The notes under the pieces were generated by a model, which was given only the letters and a program-made list of their open reading frames with translations, was not told the origin of the DNA and did not search any database. The translations under genes were made by a program, and so were the position numbers. Below, piece by piece: positions 8,730 to 16,808 of a DNA stretch of 64,000 nt (the first letter of the stretch is position 1; the number at the start of each line of letters is the position of its first letter). The DNA is from Bradyrhizobium nivariense (GTDB lineage Bacteria > Pseudomonadota > Alphaproteobacteria > Rhizobiales > Xanthobacteraceae), in contig NZ_JARVWW010000020.1 in the NCBI RefSeq assembly GCF_029846715.1, forward strand, positions 62,001 to 126,000, written 5' to 3'.

Positions 8730-9854
8730 CTATGTGGCAAGTAGTTTGGGAATGCGGATCAGGTTGTAGGCGATCAGATTGAGCAGGAAGTCGGCGGCGA
8801 CCCGAGCGATGCCGCGATGTTTGGTCTTGCGCATTGTCCCGTGCTGCTTGCCCCAGCCGAAGATGCACTCGACCATGGCTCGGCGTGATTGCGACATGCC
8901 ATAACCCTGATGCCGCGTGGTTCGTTCGTCGATCGCGCTGTTGCGGGTCTTGCCGGTCTTGGTGACGGCCCGGTTCTGTGTCACATGCGGCGTCACGCCG
9001 ATGGCGCGAAGATTGGCGACATGATCGGCGGTATCGTACGCCTTGTCCTCACCGGCCGTGATGCGGCGGCCCGCGGCTTTGCGTCTTGCCTTCAGCATGG
9101 TCTCCGAAGCCCGGCGTTCGGCGGTGCCATTGGCATGCGTGACCCTGCCGCCCACCGCCAGCCCATGCCGATTCTCCATGGTGGCGTGGCCCATATAGCA
9201 AAGCTTGGCCTCCCGTCCGGCTGCCTTGCGATAAAGCCTGCTGTCCGGATCGCTGGTGCTGGCATGGGTGTCGTTCTTGCGCTTCTGGCCGTGGAAGTTG
9301 GCGCCGTCATCATCGTCACCGCTGCCGTCCTTGGGACGAAAGCTCTTCTGTGAAGCCCAGGCTTCGATCAGTGTTCCATCTACCGAGAAGTGCTCGTCCG
9401 ACAATAGGGGTTTGACCTGCGGATGGTTCAGAAGCCTGGCCATGAACTTCGTGAACACATCGCCGTTCTGCAGCCGCTCCCGGTTCTTGGTGAAGGTCGT
9501 CGGGTCCCAGACTGGATCGTCCGGCGACAGTCCCACGAACCAGCGGTACAAAAGATTGTAGTCCAGTTGCTCCATCAATTGGCGTTCCGAGCGGATGCCG
9601 TAGAACACCTGCAACAGCAAGGCGCTCAGCAATTGCTCCGGCGGGATCGAAGGACGCCCCTCGCTGGCGTAGAGCCTCCCAAGGCTGCGGTTCAAATCAC
9701 TCAAAACATTCCGGACAAGTTCCCGGACCTTCCGCAGCGGATGGTTCGCTGGCACACGCTTATCGGGCGCGATGTACGAAAACAGGCCGCCCTGGTCCTT
9801 AAACCTGCCGCGCATGATCGCCTCTGACGATTCGAGATGGATAAAGTGAATCAT
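8730..9854 (-). CDS. IS5-family transposase (DDE)
   Basis: The protein has 374 residues from ATG 9854, chosen because GGAGGG lies just upstream; ATG 9815 (MRGRFKDQGG) is the alternative start. The N-terminal DUF772-type DNA-binding part contains GRPSIPPEQLLSALLLQ and RSERQLMEQLDYNLLYRWFV. The catalytic domain follows: the first Asp in HFSVDGTLIEAW, the second region in AGEDKAYDT, and the Glu in RAMVECIFGWGKQHGTMRKT (YREK-like region). It cuts and joins the ends of the surrounding element. The frame is complete, with no frameshift. Confidence 0.92.
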   Translation of the reverse strand: MIHFIHLESSEAIMRGRFKDQGGLFSYIAPDKRVPANHPLRKVRELVRNVLSDLNRSLGRLYASEGRPSIPPEQLLSALLLQVFYGIRSERQLMEQLDYNLLYRWFVGLSPDDPVWDPTTFTKNRERLQNGDVFTKFMARLLNHPQVKPLLSDEHFSVDGTLIEAWASQKSFRPKDGSGDDDDGANFHGQKRKNDTHASTSDPDSRLYRKAAGREAKLCYMGHATMENRHGLAVGGRVTHANGTAERRASETMLKARRKAAGRRITAGEDKAYDTADHVANLRAIGVTPHVTQNRAVTKTGKTRNSAIDERTTRHQGYGMSQSRRAMVECIFGWGKQHGTMRKTKHRGIARVAADFLLNLIAYNLIRIPKLLAT

Positions 9855-9858
9855 CAAG

Positions 9859-9878
9859 CCCCCTCCGTGGCGAGGGGG
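9859..9878 (-). promoter_or_regulatory. Hairpin covering the transposase ribosome binding site
   Basis: CCCCCTC (9859-9865) and GAGGGGG (9872-9878) can pair with a six-base loop. On the minus-strand RNA one arm contains the GGAGGGGG Shine-Dalgarno sequence of the transposase start at 9854. A transcript entering the element from outside would include both arms and fold the site away, while a transcript starting inside the loop or later would not. Such protection against read-through is known for IS10 and IS50; here it is inferred. Confidence 0.5.
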
Positions 9879-9893
9879 TTCTTCAGCAGACTG

Positions 9894-9915
9894 CTAGTGC
9901 GCAATTGCGCACTAG
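9894..9915. repeat. Perfect 22-base palindrome at the IS target
   Basis: The half site CTAGTGCGCAA is followed immediately by its exact reverse complement. The first CTAG is one copy of the IS target duplication, so the element inserted precisely at the outer edge of this palindrome. It could have been an operator or the stem of a transcript end. From here to 10190 no gene or further structure was recognised. Confidence 0.75.
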
Positions 9916-10274
9916 GCCGGGACGACGGCGGTGAGTGTGGTCGCCGACCCGCCTCACGACCCACATTCTACTTCTCAGCCCGCGACATTCCCGAACCAGA
10001 CAGCCCGTTCCAGCGTACCCCGCACGAGGCGATGCCACAGGGTCATTGTCCTGTCCTCTGCTGCACTGCAAAAGCCCAGCCATCGGGCTGATTGATTTGT
10101 CTCCGCCGAATTCGCTAGCCTGAAACAAGGGCCACGTCATATCCGTATGACAGGCGCGGGCGTATCGTACCGCCTCATGCTGGCGAGAGGATGGGAATCG
10201 TGGCCGACGAGAATAAGACGCAGGAATCGCCCAACTTATCGACCAAACGGTTGCCGCTGGCGGAAGAGGGGATC

Positions 10275-11900
10275 ATGGAAACCCTGCTGCTGCCATTCTC
10301 CCCGCGCTTCATCGTCCTGACCATCTGCGCGGTGGTCACGGCGCTGCTGATCGGCATCGGCTTCGCCGATGGCAAGATCTTCGACATCCTGCTGATCCCG
10401 ATCCTGATCTTCGGCGCGTTGACACTGCTTGGCGTCCGCGACCTCATGCAGAAGGGCCACGCCGTTCTGCGCAACTACCCGATCTCGGCGCATATCCGCT
10501 TTCTGCTCGAAGAGATACGCCCGGAGATGCGGCAATATTTCTTCGAGAGCGAGAAGGACGGCATGCCGTTCTCGCGCGACATCCGTGCGGTGGTCTATCA
10601 GCGCGCCAAGATGCAGCTCGACAAGCGCCCGTTCGGCACCCAGGAGGACGTCTACCGCGAGGGCTATGAGTGGATGCATCACTCGGTCTCGCCGAAGACG
10701 CATGCCGACGAGAAATTCCGCGTCACCATCGGCGGGCCGGATTGCGCGAAGCCCTATTCGGCCTCGGTATTCAACATCTCGGCGATGAGTTTTGGCGCGC
10801 TCAGCCCGAACGCCGTGCGCGCGCTGAATGCCGGCGCGAAGAAGGGCAGCTTCGCGCACGACACCGGCGAGGGCGGCTTCAGTCCCTATCACGCAGAGAT
10901 GGGCGGCGACGTCATCTGGGAGATCGGCTCGGGCTATTTCGGCTGTCGTCATCTCGACGGCACCTTCGATCCCGAAGCGTTCGCGCGCGTCGCGAGCCAG
11001 GACCAGATCAAAATGGTCGAGCTCAAGATCAGCCAGGGCGCCAAGCCCGGCCATGGCGGCGTGCTGCCGGCGGCGAAAGTCTCGGAGGAAATTTCCAAGA
11101 TCCGCGGCGTCGCGATGGGCGAGGATTGCATCTCGCCGGCCTCGCACCGCGCCTTCTCGACGCCGACCGGGATGATGCAGTTCATCGGCGAGATGCGCCG
11201 CCTCTGCGGCGGCAAGCCGACCGGCTTCAAGCTGTGCATCGGCCATCCCTGGGAGTTTCTGGCGATCTGCAAGGCGATGATCGAGACCGGCATCTATCCT
11301 GATTTCATCGTCGTCGACGGCAACGAGGGCGGCACCGGCGCAGCGCCGCTGGAGTTCATGGACCATCTGGGCATGCCGATGCGCGAGGGTGTCAATTTTG
11401 TCCACAACGCGCTGATCGGCATCAACGCGCGCGACCGCATCAAGATCGGCGCGTCCGGCAAGATCGCCACCGCCTTCGACATGGCGCGCGCAATGGCGAT
11501 CGGTGCCGACTGGTGCAATTCGGCGCGCGGCTTCATGTTCTCGCTCGGCTGCATCCAGTCGCTGAGCTGCCACACCGACCGCTGCCCGACCGGCGTCGCG
11601 ACCCAGGACCCGACGCGGGCGCGCGCGCTCTACGTGCCGCTGAAGATCGACCGCGTGCACAATTATCACCATGCGACGCTGTACTCGCTGACCGAGCTGA
11701 TCGCCGCGGCCGGCCTCGAACATCCGCAGCAGCTGCGCCCGATCCACTTCAGCCAGCGGACGTCGACGACCCAGGTGAAATCCTTCGCGCAGCTTTATCC
11801 GTCGCTGCGTCCGGGCGAGCTGCTCGAAGGCACCGAAGACCCACGCTTCCGCGACGCCTGGCGGATGGCGCGGACGGAGACGTTCCAGCCGGCGCCGTAG
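10275..11900 (+). CDS. FMN-binding glutamate synthase family protein
   Basis: Start ATG 10275 (541 residues) is preferred because GAAGAGGGG precedes it; ATG 10191 would add 28 residues without a good site. Two hydrophobic stretches at about residues 10-58 suggest a membrane anchor. The rest is the GltB synthase-type TIM barrel: SAMSFGALSPNA, the FMN-binding VVDGNEGGTGAAPLEF segment, and a Cys cluster CIQSLSCHTDRC for a 3Fe-4S centre. It lacks the glutamine amidotransferase and the C-terminal beta-helix domains of true GltB, so the reaction is unknown; related stand-alone proteins act as flavin oxidoreductases. It appears monocistronic. Confidence 0.85.
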   Translation: METLLLPFSPRFIVLTICAVVTALLIGIGFADGKIFDILLIPILIFGALTLLGVRDLMQKGHAVLRNYPISAHIRFLLEEIRPEMRQYFFESEKDGMPFSRDIRAVVYQRAKMQLDKRPFGTQEDVYREGYEWMHHSVSPKTHADEKFRVTIGGPDCAKPYSASVFNISAMSFGALSPNAVRALNAGAKKGSFAHDTGEGGFSPYHAEMGGDVIWEIGSGYFGCRHLDGTFDPEAFARVASQDQIKMVELKISQGAKPGHGGVLPAAKVSEEISKIRGVAMGEDCISPASHRAFSTPTGMMQFIGEMRRLCGGKPTGFKLCIGHPWEFLAICKAMIETGIYPDFIVVDGNEGGTGAAPLEFMDHLGMPMREGVNFVHNALIGINARDRIKIGASGKIATAFDMARAMAIGADWCNSARGFMFSLGCIQSLSCHTDRCPTGVATQDPTRARALYVPLKIDRVHNYHHATLYSLTELIAAAGLEHPQQLRPIHFSQRTSTTQVKSFAQLYPSLRPGELLEGTEDPRFRDAWRMARTETFQPAP

Positions 11901-12018
11901 GGCGCCGGCCCACCATATGATACCGCCAGATGATATCGCGAGGTCTGATCGCGCGTAAATTTAACGGGAGCCGGATTGCATCTTAATGTCTGTGTCAGCT
12001 TGGGTGTAAGTTGGCCCT

Positions 12019-12256
12019 ATGGACGAGCGACGCAATAGAGGCAGGCATCGCGTGCTGAAGGCCGCGACGATCGAGTTCGGCGGCGGCGCGATCGACTGCA
12101 CCGTCCGCAACCTGTCCGATACCGGCGCCGCGCTCGACGTCACCAGCCCCGTCGGCATCCCCGACCATTTCCCCTGTTCGTTCAGGCTGACGGACGCATC
12201 TCGGCTGCACCGTGGTCTGGCGCAAGGAAAAGCGGATCGGGGTGAGGTTCGGGTGA
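12019..12256 (+). pseudogene. PilZ domain protein, frameshifted
   Basis: The frame from ATG 12019 starts as a typical small rhizobial PilZ protein: the RRxxR motif appears as RNRGRHRVLK, then AATIEFGGGAIDCTVRNLSDTG and ALDVTSPVGIP. After about codon 59 this frame becomes atypical and ends at 12276. The expected ending VVWRKEKRIGVRFG is read one base over, from about 12203 to a TGA at 12254-12256. A single-base insertion near 12196-12203 explains both. PilZ domains bind c-di-GMP through RxxxR and D/NxSxxG (here NLSDTG), both upstream of the shift. Either a true recent pseudogene or a sequencing error. Confidence 0.7.
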
Positions 12257-12297
12257 GGGTGTTGGATCTGGCCTGAGCGCAAGCCACAATCTCCGCT

Positions 12298-12323
12298 GTC
12301 ATCCCGGCCTTCGCCGGGACGAC
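12298..12323. terminator. Inverted repeat between convergent genes
   Basis: GTCATCCCGGC, loop CTTC, GCCGGGACGAC form an 11-base stem with one mismatch between the PilZ and CorC genes, which converge here. There is no strong T run, so it may be a bidirectional terminator or one of the short extragenic palindromes common in these genomes. Confidence 0.45.
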
Positions 12324-12335
12324 GAGTGGCGTTAC

Positions 12336-13637
12336 TCACGCCGCCGCCTTCTCGCCGCTCCGGCTCGCCAGAATCTTGTCGATCCTCCGCCCGTCGAGAT
12401 CGACCACCTCGACGTGCCAGCCGCCGAGGTCGAAGGCGTCGCCGACATCAGGCAGCACGTTGAACTGTTGCAGCACGAGGCCGGCGACAGTGTTGTAGCG
12501 GTGCGGCGGCAGTTCGATGCCGAGCAGCTCGCCGAACTCGTCGACTGGCATCCAGCCTGAGATCAGCAGCGAATCGTCAGCGCGCTTGACGTAGGCCGGT
12601 TCCGGCGGGCCTTCCTCGGAATGGAAGGCGCCGACGATCGATTCCAGAATGTCAGCCGTCGTCACGATGCCTTCGAAGGCGCCGTATTCGTCGTAGACGA
12701 GGCCGACATGCACCGGCGCAGCCTTCAGGATTGCCAGCACGTCGCGGGCATCCGCCGACGCAGGAATGCCAGGCGCCTCGCGAACCAGCACGCGCAAATC
12801 CGGCGTGCGCTCGTTCATGTAGGCGACCAGCAGGTCCTTGGCCTGGAGCACGCCAATCGGCTTGTCGCGGTCGCCGTCGGACACGGGAAAGCGCGAATGC
12901 GGACTCTTCGCGATGGTCGCTTGAATGATCTCCGGTGCATCGCGCAGGTCGATCTCGTTGACCTCCGTGCGCGGCGTCATGATCGCGCCGACCGGCCGGT
13001 CGCCGAGCCGCATCACGCCTGCGATCATCTCCTTTTCGCCGGATTCCAGCACGCCCGCGCTCTCGGCCTCGCTGACGAGATGATGGATCTCGTCCTCCGA
13101 GACCTTCTCCTCGGCCTTGCCGCCGCGGCCGAGCAGCGAGAGGATCAGCTTGCCGGAGAGATCGAGCAGGAAAACGAGCGGCAGCGAGATCCGCGCCAGA
13201 AGGTGCATCGCAGGCGCGACCCTGACCGCGATGCTCTCGGGGTCGCGCAGCGCCACCTGCTTCGGCACCAGCTCGCCGACGATCAGGGTGGCGTAGGTGA
13301 TGAGCGTGACCACGATGCCGACGCCGACGATGTCGGCAATCCCTGCGGACAGGCCGAGCTCGAGCAGCCATTGCGTCAGCCGCTGTCCGAGCGTCGCGCC
13401 CGAGAACGCGCCGGAGAGTACGCCGACCAGCGTGATCCCGATCTGCACTGTCGAGAGGAATTTGCCGGGATCGGCCGCGAGCGTCAGCGCCCGCTCGGCG
13501 CCGCGTACGCCCTTGGCGGCGAGCATTGACAGCCGGGCCGGGCGTGACGAGACCACGGCCAGCTCGGACATGGACAGCAAGCCGTTGATGACGATCAGGA
13601 CAACGACGATAGCGAGTTCGACGGAGAGCATTGACAT
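12336..13637 (-). CDS. CorC/HlyC-family (CNNM) membrane protein
   Basis: The 433-residue protein has the standard three-part architecture: a CNNM/DUF21 membrane domain at about 1-190 with three or four spans, two CBS domains at about 205-330 (IMTPRTEVNEIDL..., VYDEYGAFEGIVT...), and a C-terminal CorC_HlyC domain at about 345-425. The family is linked to magnesium or cobalt efflux and ion homeostasis; the older name haemolysin is misleading. The CBS pair probably senses adenine nucleotides. It is a single gene facing the PilZ remnant. Confidence 0.9.
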   Translation of the reverse strand: MSMLSVELAIVVVLIVINGLLSMSELAVVSSRPARLSMLAAKGVRGAERALTLAADPGKFLSTVQIGITLVGVLSGAFSGATLGQRLTQWLLELGLSAGIADIVGVGIVVTLITYATLIVGELVPKQVALRDPESIAVRVAPAMHLLARISLPLVFLLDLSGKLILSLLGRGGKAEEKVSEDEIHHLVSEAESAGVLESGEKEMIAGVMRLGDRPVGAIMTPRTEVNEIDLRDAPEIIQATIAKSPHSRFPVSDGDRDKPIGVLQAKDLLVAYMNERTPDLRVLVREAPGIPASADARDVLAILKAAPVHVGLVYDEYGAFEGIVTTADILESIVGAFHSEEGPPEPAYVKRADDSLLISGWMPVDEFGELLGIELPPHRYNTVAGLVLQQFNVLPDVGDAFDLGGWHVEVVDLDGRRIDKILASRSGEKAAA

Positions 13638-13875
13638 TCCGAGGTAAGGGAGTGTGGCCAGATAGCGGCACAGGGCATTGATATAGGTATTCGGGGAAGA
13701 AATGCCGACGATTCTGTCGCATTCGGCACCGCGAGGAACCTCGGTGCGACACTGTGTTCCGAAAGGCCCGCGACGCTGCCGCCCCGCGGAACTACGGGCA
13801 TGTCCTTGCTTAACCGGCTCTTAGTGGCCGGAAGCTAGGTTTTCGACATTTGTAGAAATGTATTCGGGGACCAGG

Positions 13876-15951
13876 ATGCGGATCGGGAAGCTTTTCGCAC
13901 TGTCGATGCTGACGGTGACGGTTTTTGCAGTCATCCTTGGCGCCGAGGTGCTCGTACCTCAGACGCGCATCTTCACGAACCGCTCCGACGCGATCAAGAC
14001 GGTCGACGCTTTTGGTGCGACCCTGATGGTCAGCCAGCAGGTCGCCGGCCTTCGCGCTCCCTACATCTCCCCGATCTTCCAGGAGAACCCTGCGACTCAG
14101 GTCCAGATCGAAGCTGCCGCGAAGGCCGCGAAAGCGGCCGATGCCGCATTCGAGGGGGCAAGTCGCGCCATCATGGTGCTGGATGACGCCGGAGCGATGA
14201 TCGAAAACCTGGACCGTACCGCGCGGCGGCTCAAGGATATCTACACGGCGGCGGATCGCGCGATGAGCGTTCCCCTGGCGGCGCGCGACAGCGCTGTGAT
14301 CAAGGGCTTCCTTCCGGGCGTTGCCGAGGTCATCGGCAATATCGAGCCGATCATGAACCGGCTCGAAGCAAAGGTCATCAATGCCGATTCCTCGCTTGCG
14401 GCGCTGTTGAGCCTGGCGCGAACGGCGCAGGATCTGCGCGTCTCGGCCGGGAGCCGCGCTGCCACGCTGTCGCCGGCGCTGAGCGCACGCCGACCGCTCA
14501 CGGCGGCCGAATTCTCGCTGATGGATCGTATGCAGGGGCGGGTAGAGGCCGACCGCGAGCGCATCGAGGCCGGCATCGACCAGCTCGGAAGCCCGCCCCG
14601 CATCGCCACCGCGCTGAAGGCGGCGACGGAATCTTATTTCGGAAGAGCAGCTTCTGCCGTGGACAAGGAGATGCCCGCGGCCCGGAGCGACGGCAAGTAC
14701 GGCATCAACGCCGAGGAGCTCGCCAACGTGATCGTGCCGGCCATCCAGATGTTCTACGGCGTGCGCGACGCCGCGCTGGCGGAAGCTGCCGAGCGCGCCT
14801 CGGCCTCGCGCGACGGCGCGCTGGCGATGCTCGCGCTCGCGGGCGTTGCAGTGCTGGCGCTGCTGGGGACGCTCGGTGGCGTGACCATGATGCTGCGCAG
14901 CCGCGTGGTGACGCCGCTGAGCCGGCTCGCGAATGTGATCGCAACGCTCGCCGCCGGACAGCACGAGATCGAGATTCCCGTGACGGGCCGCAATGACGAG
15001 ATCAGCCAGGTGGCGGGCTCGCTCCAGCACTTCAAGGATTCGCTGGTCGCCAAGAAGGCCGCCGACGAGGCAGCCGCGGTCGAAGCCGAGGCGAAGCTCC
15101 GGCGCAGCCAGCGCATGGACCAGATCGCGCGCGACTTCGAGGCCATGATCGGCGACGTCATCAACACAGTGTCGTCGGCATCGTCGGAGCTGGAAGTGTC
15201 GGCGGGAACGCTGACGAGCACCGCCGATCAATCGGAAAAGGTCACCGCGACCGTCGCGGCCGCCTCCGAGCAGGCCTCCACCAATGTGCAGACCGTTGCC
15301 GCGGCCGCGGAGGAAATGGCGTCCTCGGTCGACGAGATCAGCCGGCAGGTCCAGGACTCCGCGCGCGTCGCCAGCGAAGCGGTGCAGCAGGCAGGGCGAA
15401 CCAACGACTATGTCGGCGAGCTCGCCAAGGCTGCCGGCCGGATCGGCGACGTGGTCGAGCTCATCAGCCAGATCGCGGGCCAGACCAATCTTCTGGCACT
15501 CAATGCGACCATCGAGGCGGCGCGCGCCGGCGAGGCCGGGCGCGGCTTCGCCGTGGTCGCCTCCGAGGTCAAGGCGCTGGCCGAGCAGACCGCCAAGGCC
15601 ACCGGCGAGATCGGCCAGCAGATCACGGGAATCCAGAGCGCGACGGAGGATTCCGTCGGCGCCATCAAGGCGATCGGCGACACCATCACCCGCATGTCCG
15701 AGATCGCATCGGCGATCGCCTCGGCGGTCGAGGAGCAGGGCGCGGCGACGCGGGAGATTTCCCGCAACGTGCAGCAGGCGGCACGCGGCACCCAGCAGGT
15801 CTCCGCCAGCATCGTCGACGTGCAGCGCGGCGCGAGCCAGACCGGATCGGCTTCCTCCAACGTGCTTGCGTCTGCGAGATCGCTGTCCGGCGAGAGCAGC
15901 CGCCTCAAGGTCGAGGTTGGGAAGTTTCTGGACGCGATCCGGGCCGCGTAA
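13876..15951 (+). CDS. Methyl-accepting chemotaxis protein
   Basis: ATG 13876 (691 residues) is preferred to 13858 because GGGG lies at a suitable distance and the basic MRIGK then starts the first membrane span (about 6-24). A periplasmic helical sensor region of about 290 residues follows, then a second span (about 315-340), a HAMP domain with the RVVTPLSRLANVI start, and the signalling domain. The hairpin tip carries the invariant QTNLLALNATIEAARAGEAG and the FAVVASEVKALAEQTAKAT stretch. It should report to CheA/CheW at the cell pole; the ligand is unknown. No che genes are nearby, so it is an orphan receptor. There is no C-terminal CheR-binding pentapeptide. Confidence 0.92.
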   Translation: MRIGKLFALSMLTVTVFAVILGAEVLVPQTRIFTNRSDAIKTVDAFGATLMVSQQVAGLRAPYISPIFQENPATQVQIEAAAKAAKAADAAFEGASRAIMVLDDAGAMIENLDRTARRLKDIYTAADRAMSVPLAARDSAVIKGFLPGVAEVIGNIEPIMNRLEAKVINADSSLAALLSLARTAQDLRVSAGSRAATLSPALSARRPLTAAEFSLMDRMQGRVEADRERIEAGIDQLGSPPRIATALKAATESYFGRAASAVDKEMPAARSDGKYGINAEELANVIVPAIQMFYGVRDAALAEAAERASASRDGALAMLALAGVAVLALLGTLGGVTMMLRSRVVTPLSRLANVIATLAAGQHEIEIPVTGRNDEISQVAGSLQHFKDSLVAKKAADEAAAVEAEAKLRRSQRMDQIARDFEAMIGDVINTVSSASSELEVSAGTLTSTADQSEKVTATVAAASEQASTNVQTVAAAAEEMASSVDEISRQVQDSARVASEAVQQAGRTNDYVGELAKAAGRIGDVVELISQIAGQTNLLALNATIEAARAGEAGRGFAVVASEVKALAEQTAKATGEIGQQITGIQSATEDSVGAIKAIGDTITRMSEIASAIASAVEEQGAATREISRNVQQAARGTQQVSASIVDVQRGASQTGSASSNVLASARSLSGESSRLKVEVGKFLDAIRAA

Positions 15952-16069
15952 CATGGTCATTGTGGAAGCAGCCGGCTTCACCTAGGCTTCCCAGCCTGGG
16001 GGTGTCGCAGCCTCCCCGTGAAGTGGGTGATCCCACGCAAGCGCTGCTCGCTGATGTTTGGAGCGAGCA

Positions 16070-16801
16070 ATGGACGGGATCACGATCGAGCTTACCCTTT
16101 TCCTGATGGCCACCTTCGCCGGCGCGTTCGTCGCCGGCCTCTCCGGCTTTGCCTTCGGCCTGGTCGCGGCGTCGCTGTGGCTCTATGTGCTGACGCCGCT
16201 TCAGAGCGCGAGCCTGATCGTCGGCTTCGGACTTCTGGTGCAGGGCTACTCAGTCTGGAAATTGCGCAGCGCGCTCGACTGGCGCCGGCTGTGGCCGTTC
16301 ATGGTCGGCGCCGTCCTTGGCGTGCCGGTCGGCGTGTCGCTTCTGACCTGGGCTGACCCGAACAGCGTCCGCATCGCGGTTGGGGCGATCCTGATCGTCT
16401 ACAGCCTCTATGCGTTCTTCAGGCCGCAGCTCAAGGTCGCGACAATCGTGCCGCGCACCGCCGACATGTCGATTGGTTTCGTCAACGGCCTGCTCGGCGG
16501 GCTGACCGGCCTTGCCGGCATCATCATCACCATCTGGTGCAATCTGCGTGGCCTGCCCAAGGACGTCCAGCGCGCGACCTTCCAGCCCGTCGCAGTCGTG
16601 GTGTTCGCCATGGCGGCGCTCCTGCTGGGCGCCAAGGGGGCGCTCACGCTCGACACCGCAAAGCTGTTTGCGCTCGGCCTGCCGTTTCTGTTTGCCGGGA
16701 CGTGGCTCGGGCTGAAGCTGTTCGGCCGGATCGATGAGGCGATGTTCCGCAAGATCGTGCTCGCGCTGCTGTTCGTCTCCGGCGTCGCGCTGCTGTTCTG
16801 A
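16070..16801 (+). CDS. TauE/SafE-family anion permease
   Basis: ATG 16070 with GGAGCGAGC upstream gives 243 residues; the TTG at 16058 is less likely. Seven to eight hydrophobic spans are arranged in two similar halves, each beginning with a glycine-rich GxxGGLTGLAG-type or FAGAFVAGLSGFAFG motif, as in TauE/SafE proteins that export sulfite or organosulfur anions such as sulfoacetate. Substrate is not predictable. The gene ends 7 bases before the stop of the convergent porin gene, so transcription termination here must be shared or inside coding sequence. Confidence 0.88.
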   Translation: MDGITIELTLFLMATFAGAFVAGLSGFAFGLVAASLWLYVLTPLQSASLIVGFGLLVQGYSVWKLRSALDWRRLWPFMVGAVLGVPVGVSLLTWADPNSVRIAVGAILIVYSLYAFFRPQLKVATIVPRTADMSIGFVNGLLGGLTGLAGIIITIWCNLRGLPKDVQRATFQPVAVVVFAMAALLLGAKGALTLDTAKLFALGLPFLFAGTWLGLKLFGRIDEAMFRKIVLALLFVSGVALLF

Positions 16802-16808
16802 GTCGCGA

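Larger units (their letters stand above)
8607..9893 (-). mobile_element. Complete IS5-family insertion sequence, 1287 bp
   Basis: Terminal inverted repeats CAGTCTGCTGAAAAAC (8607-8622) and its partner at 9878-9893 match over 16 bases with one mismatch. CTAG directly flanks both ends (8603-8606 and 9894-9897), a 4-base target duplication of the YTAR type used by IS5-group elements. One intact transposase gene fills the element. The inside ends and frame are undamaged, so the copy looks recent and possibly active. It sits between the receiver remnant and a perfect palindrome whose outer CTAG served as target. Confidence 0.9.

Noticed and set aside
9916..10274. A minus-strand frame ending inside the IS flank and a possible upstream half of the receiver gene
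   Set aside because: No kinase or receiver motif could be found there, and the frame is Arg-rich and low in protein-like features.
15952..16069. CCTAGGCT/AGCCTGGG stem after the chemoreceptor gene as a terminator
   Set aside because: The stem has a mismatch and no T run, so it was not listed.
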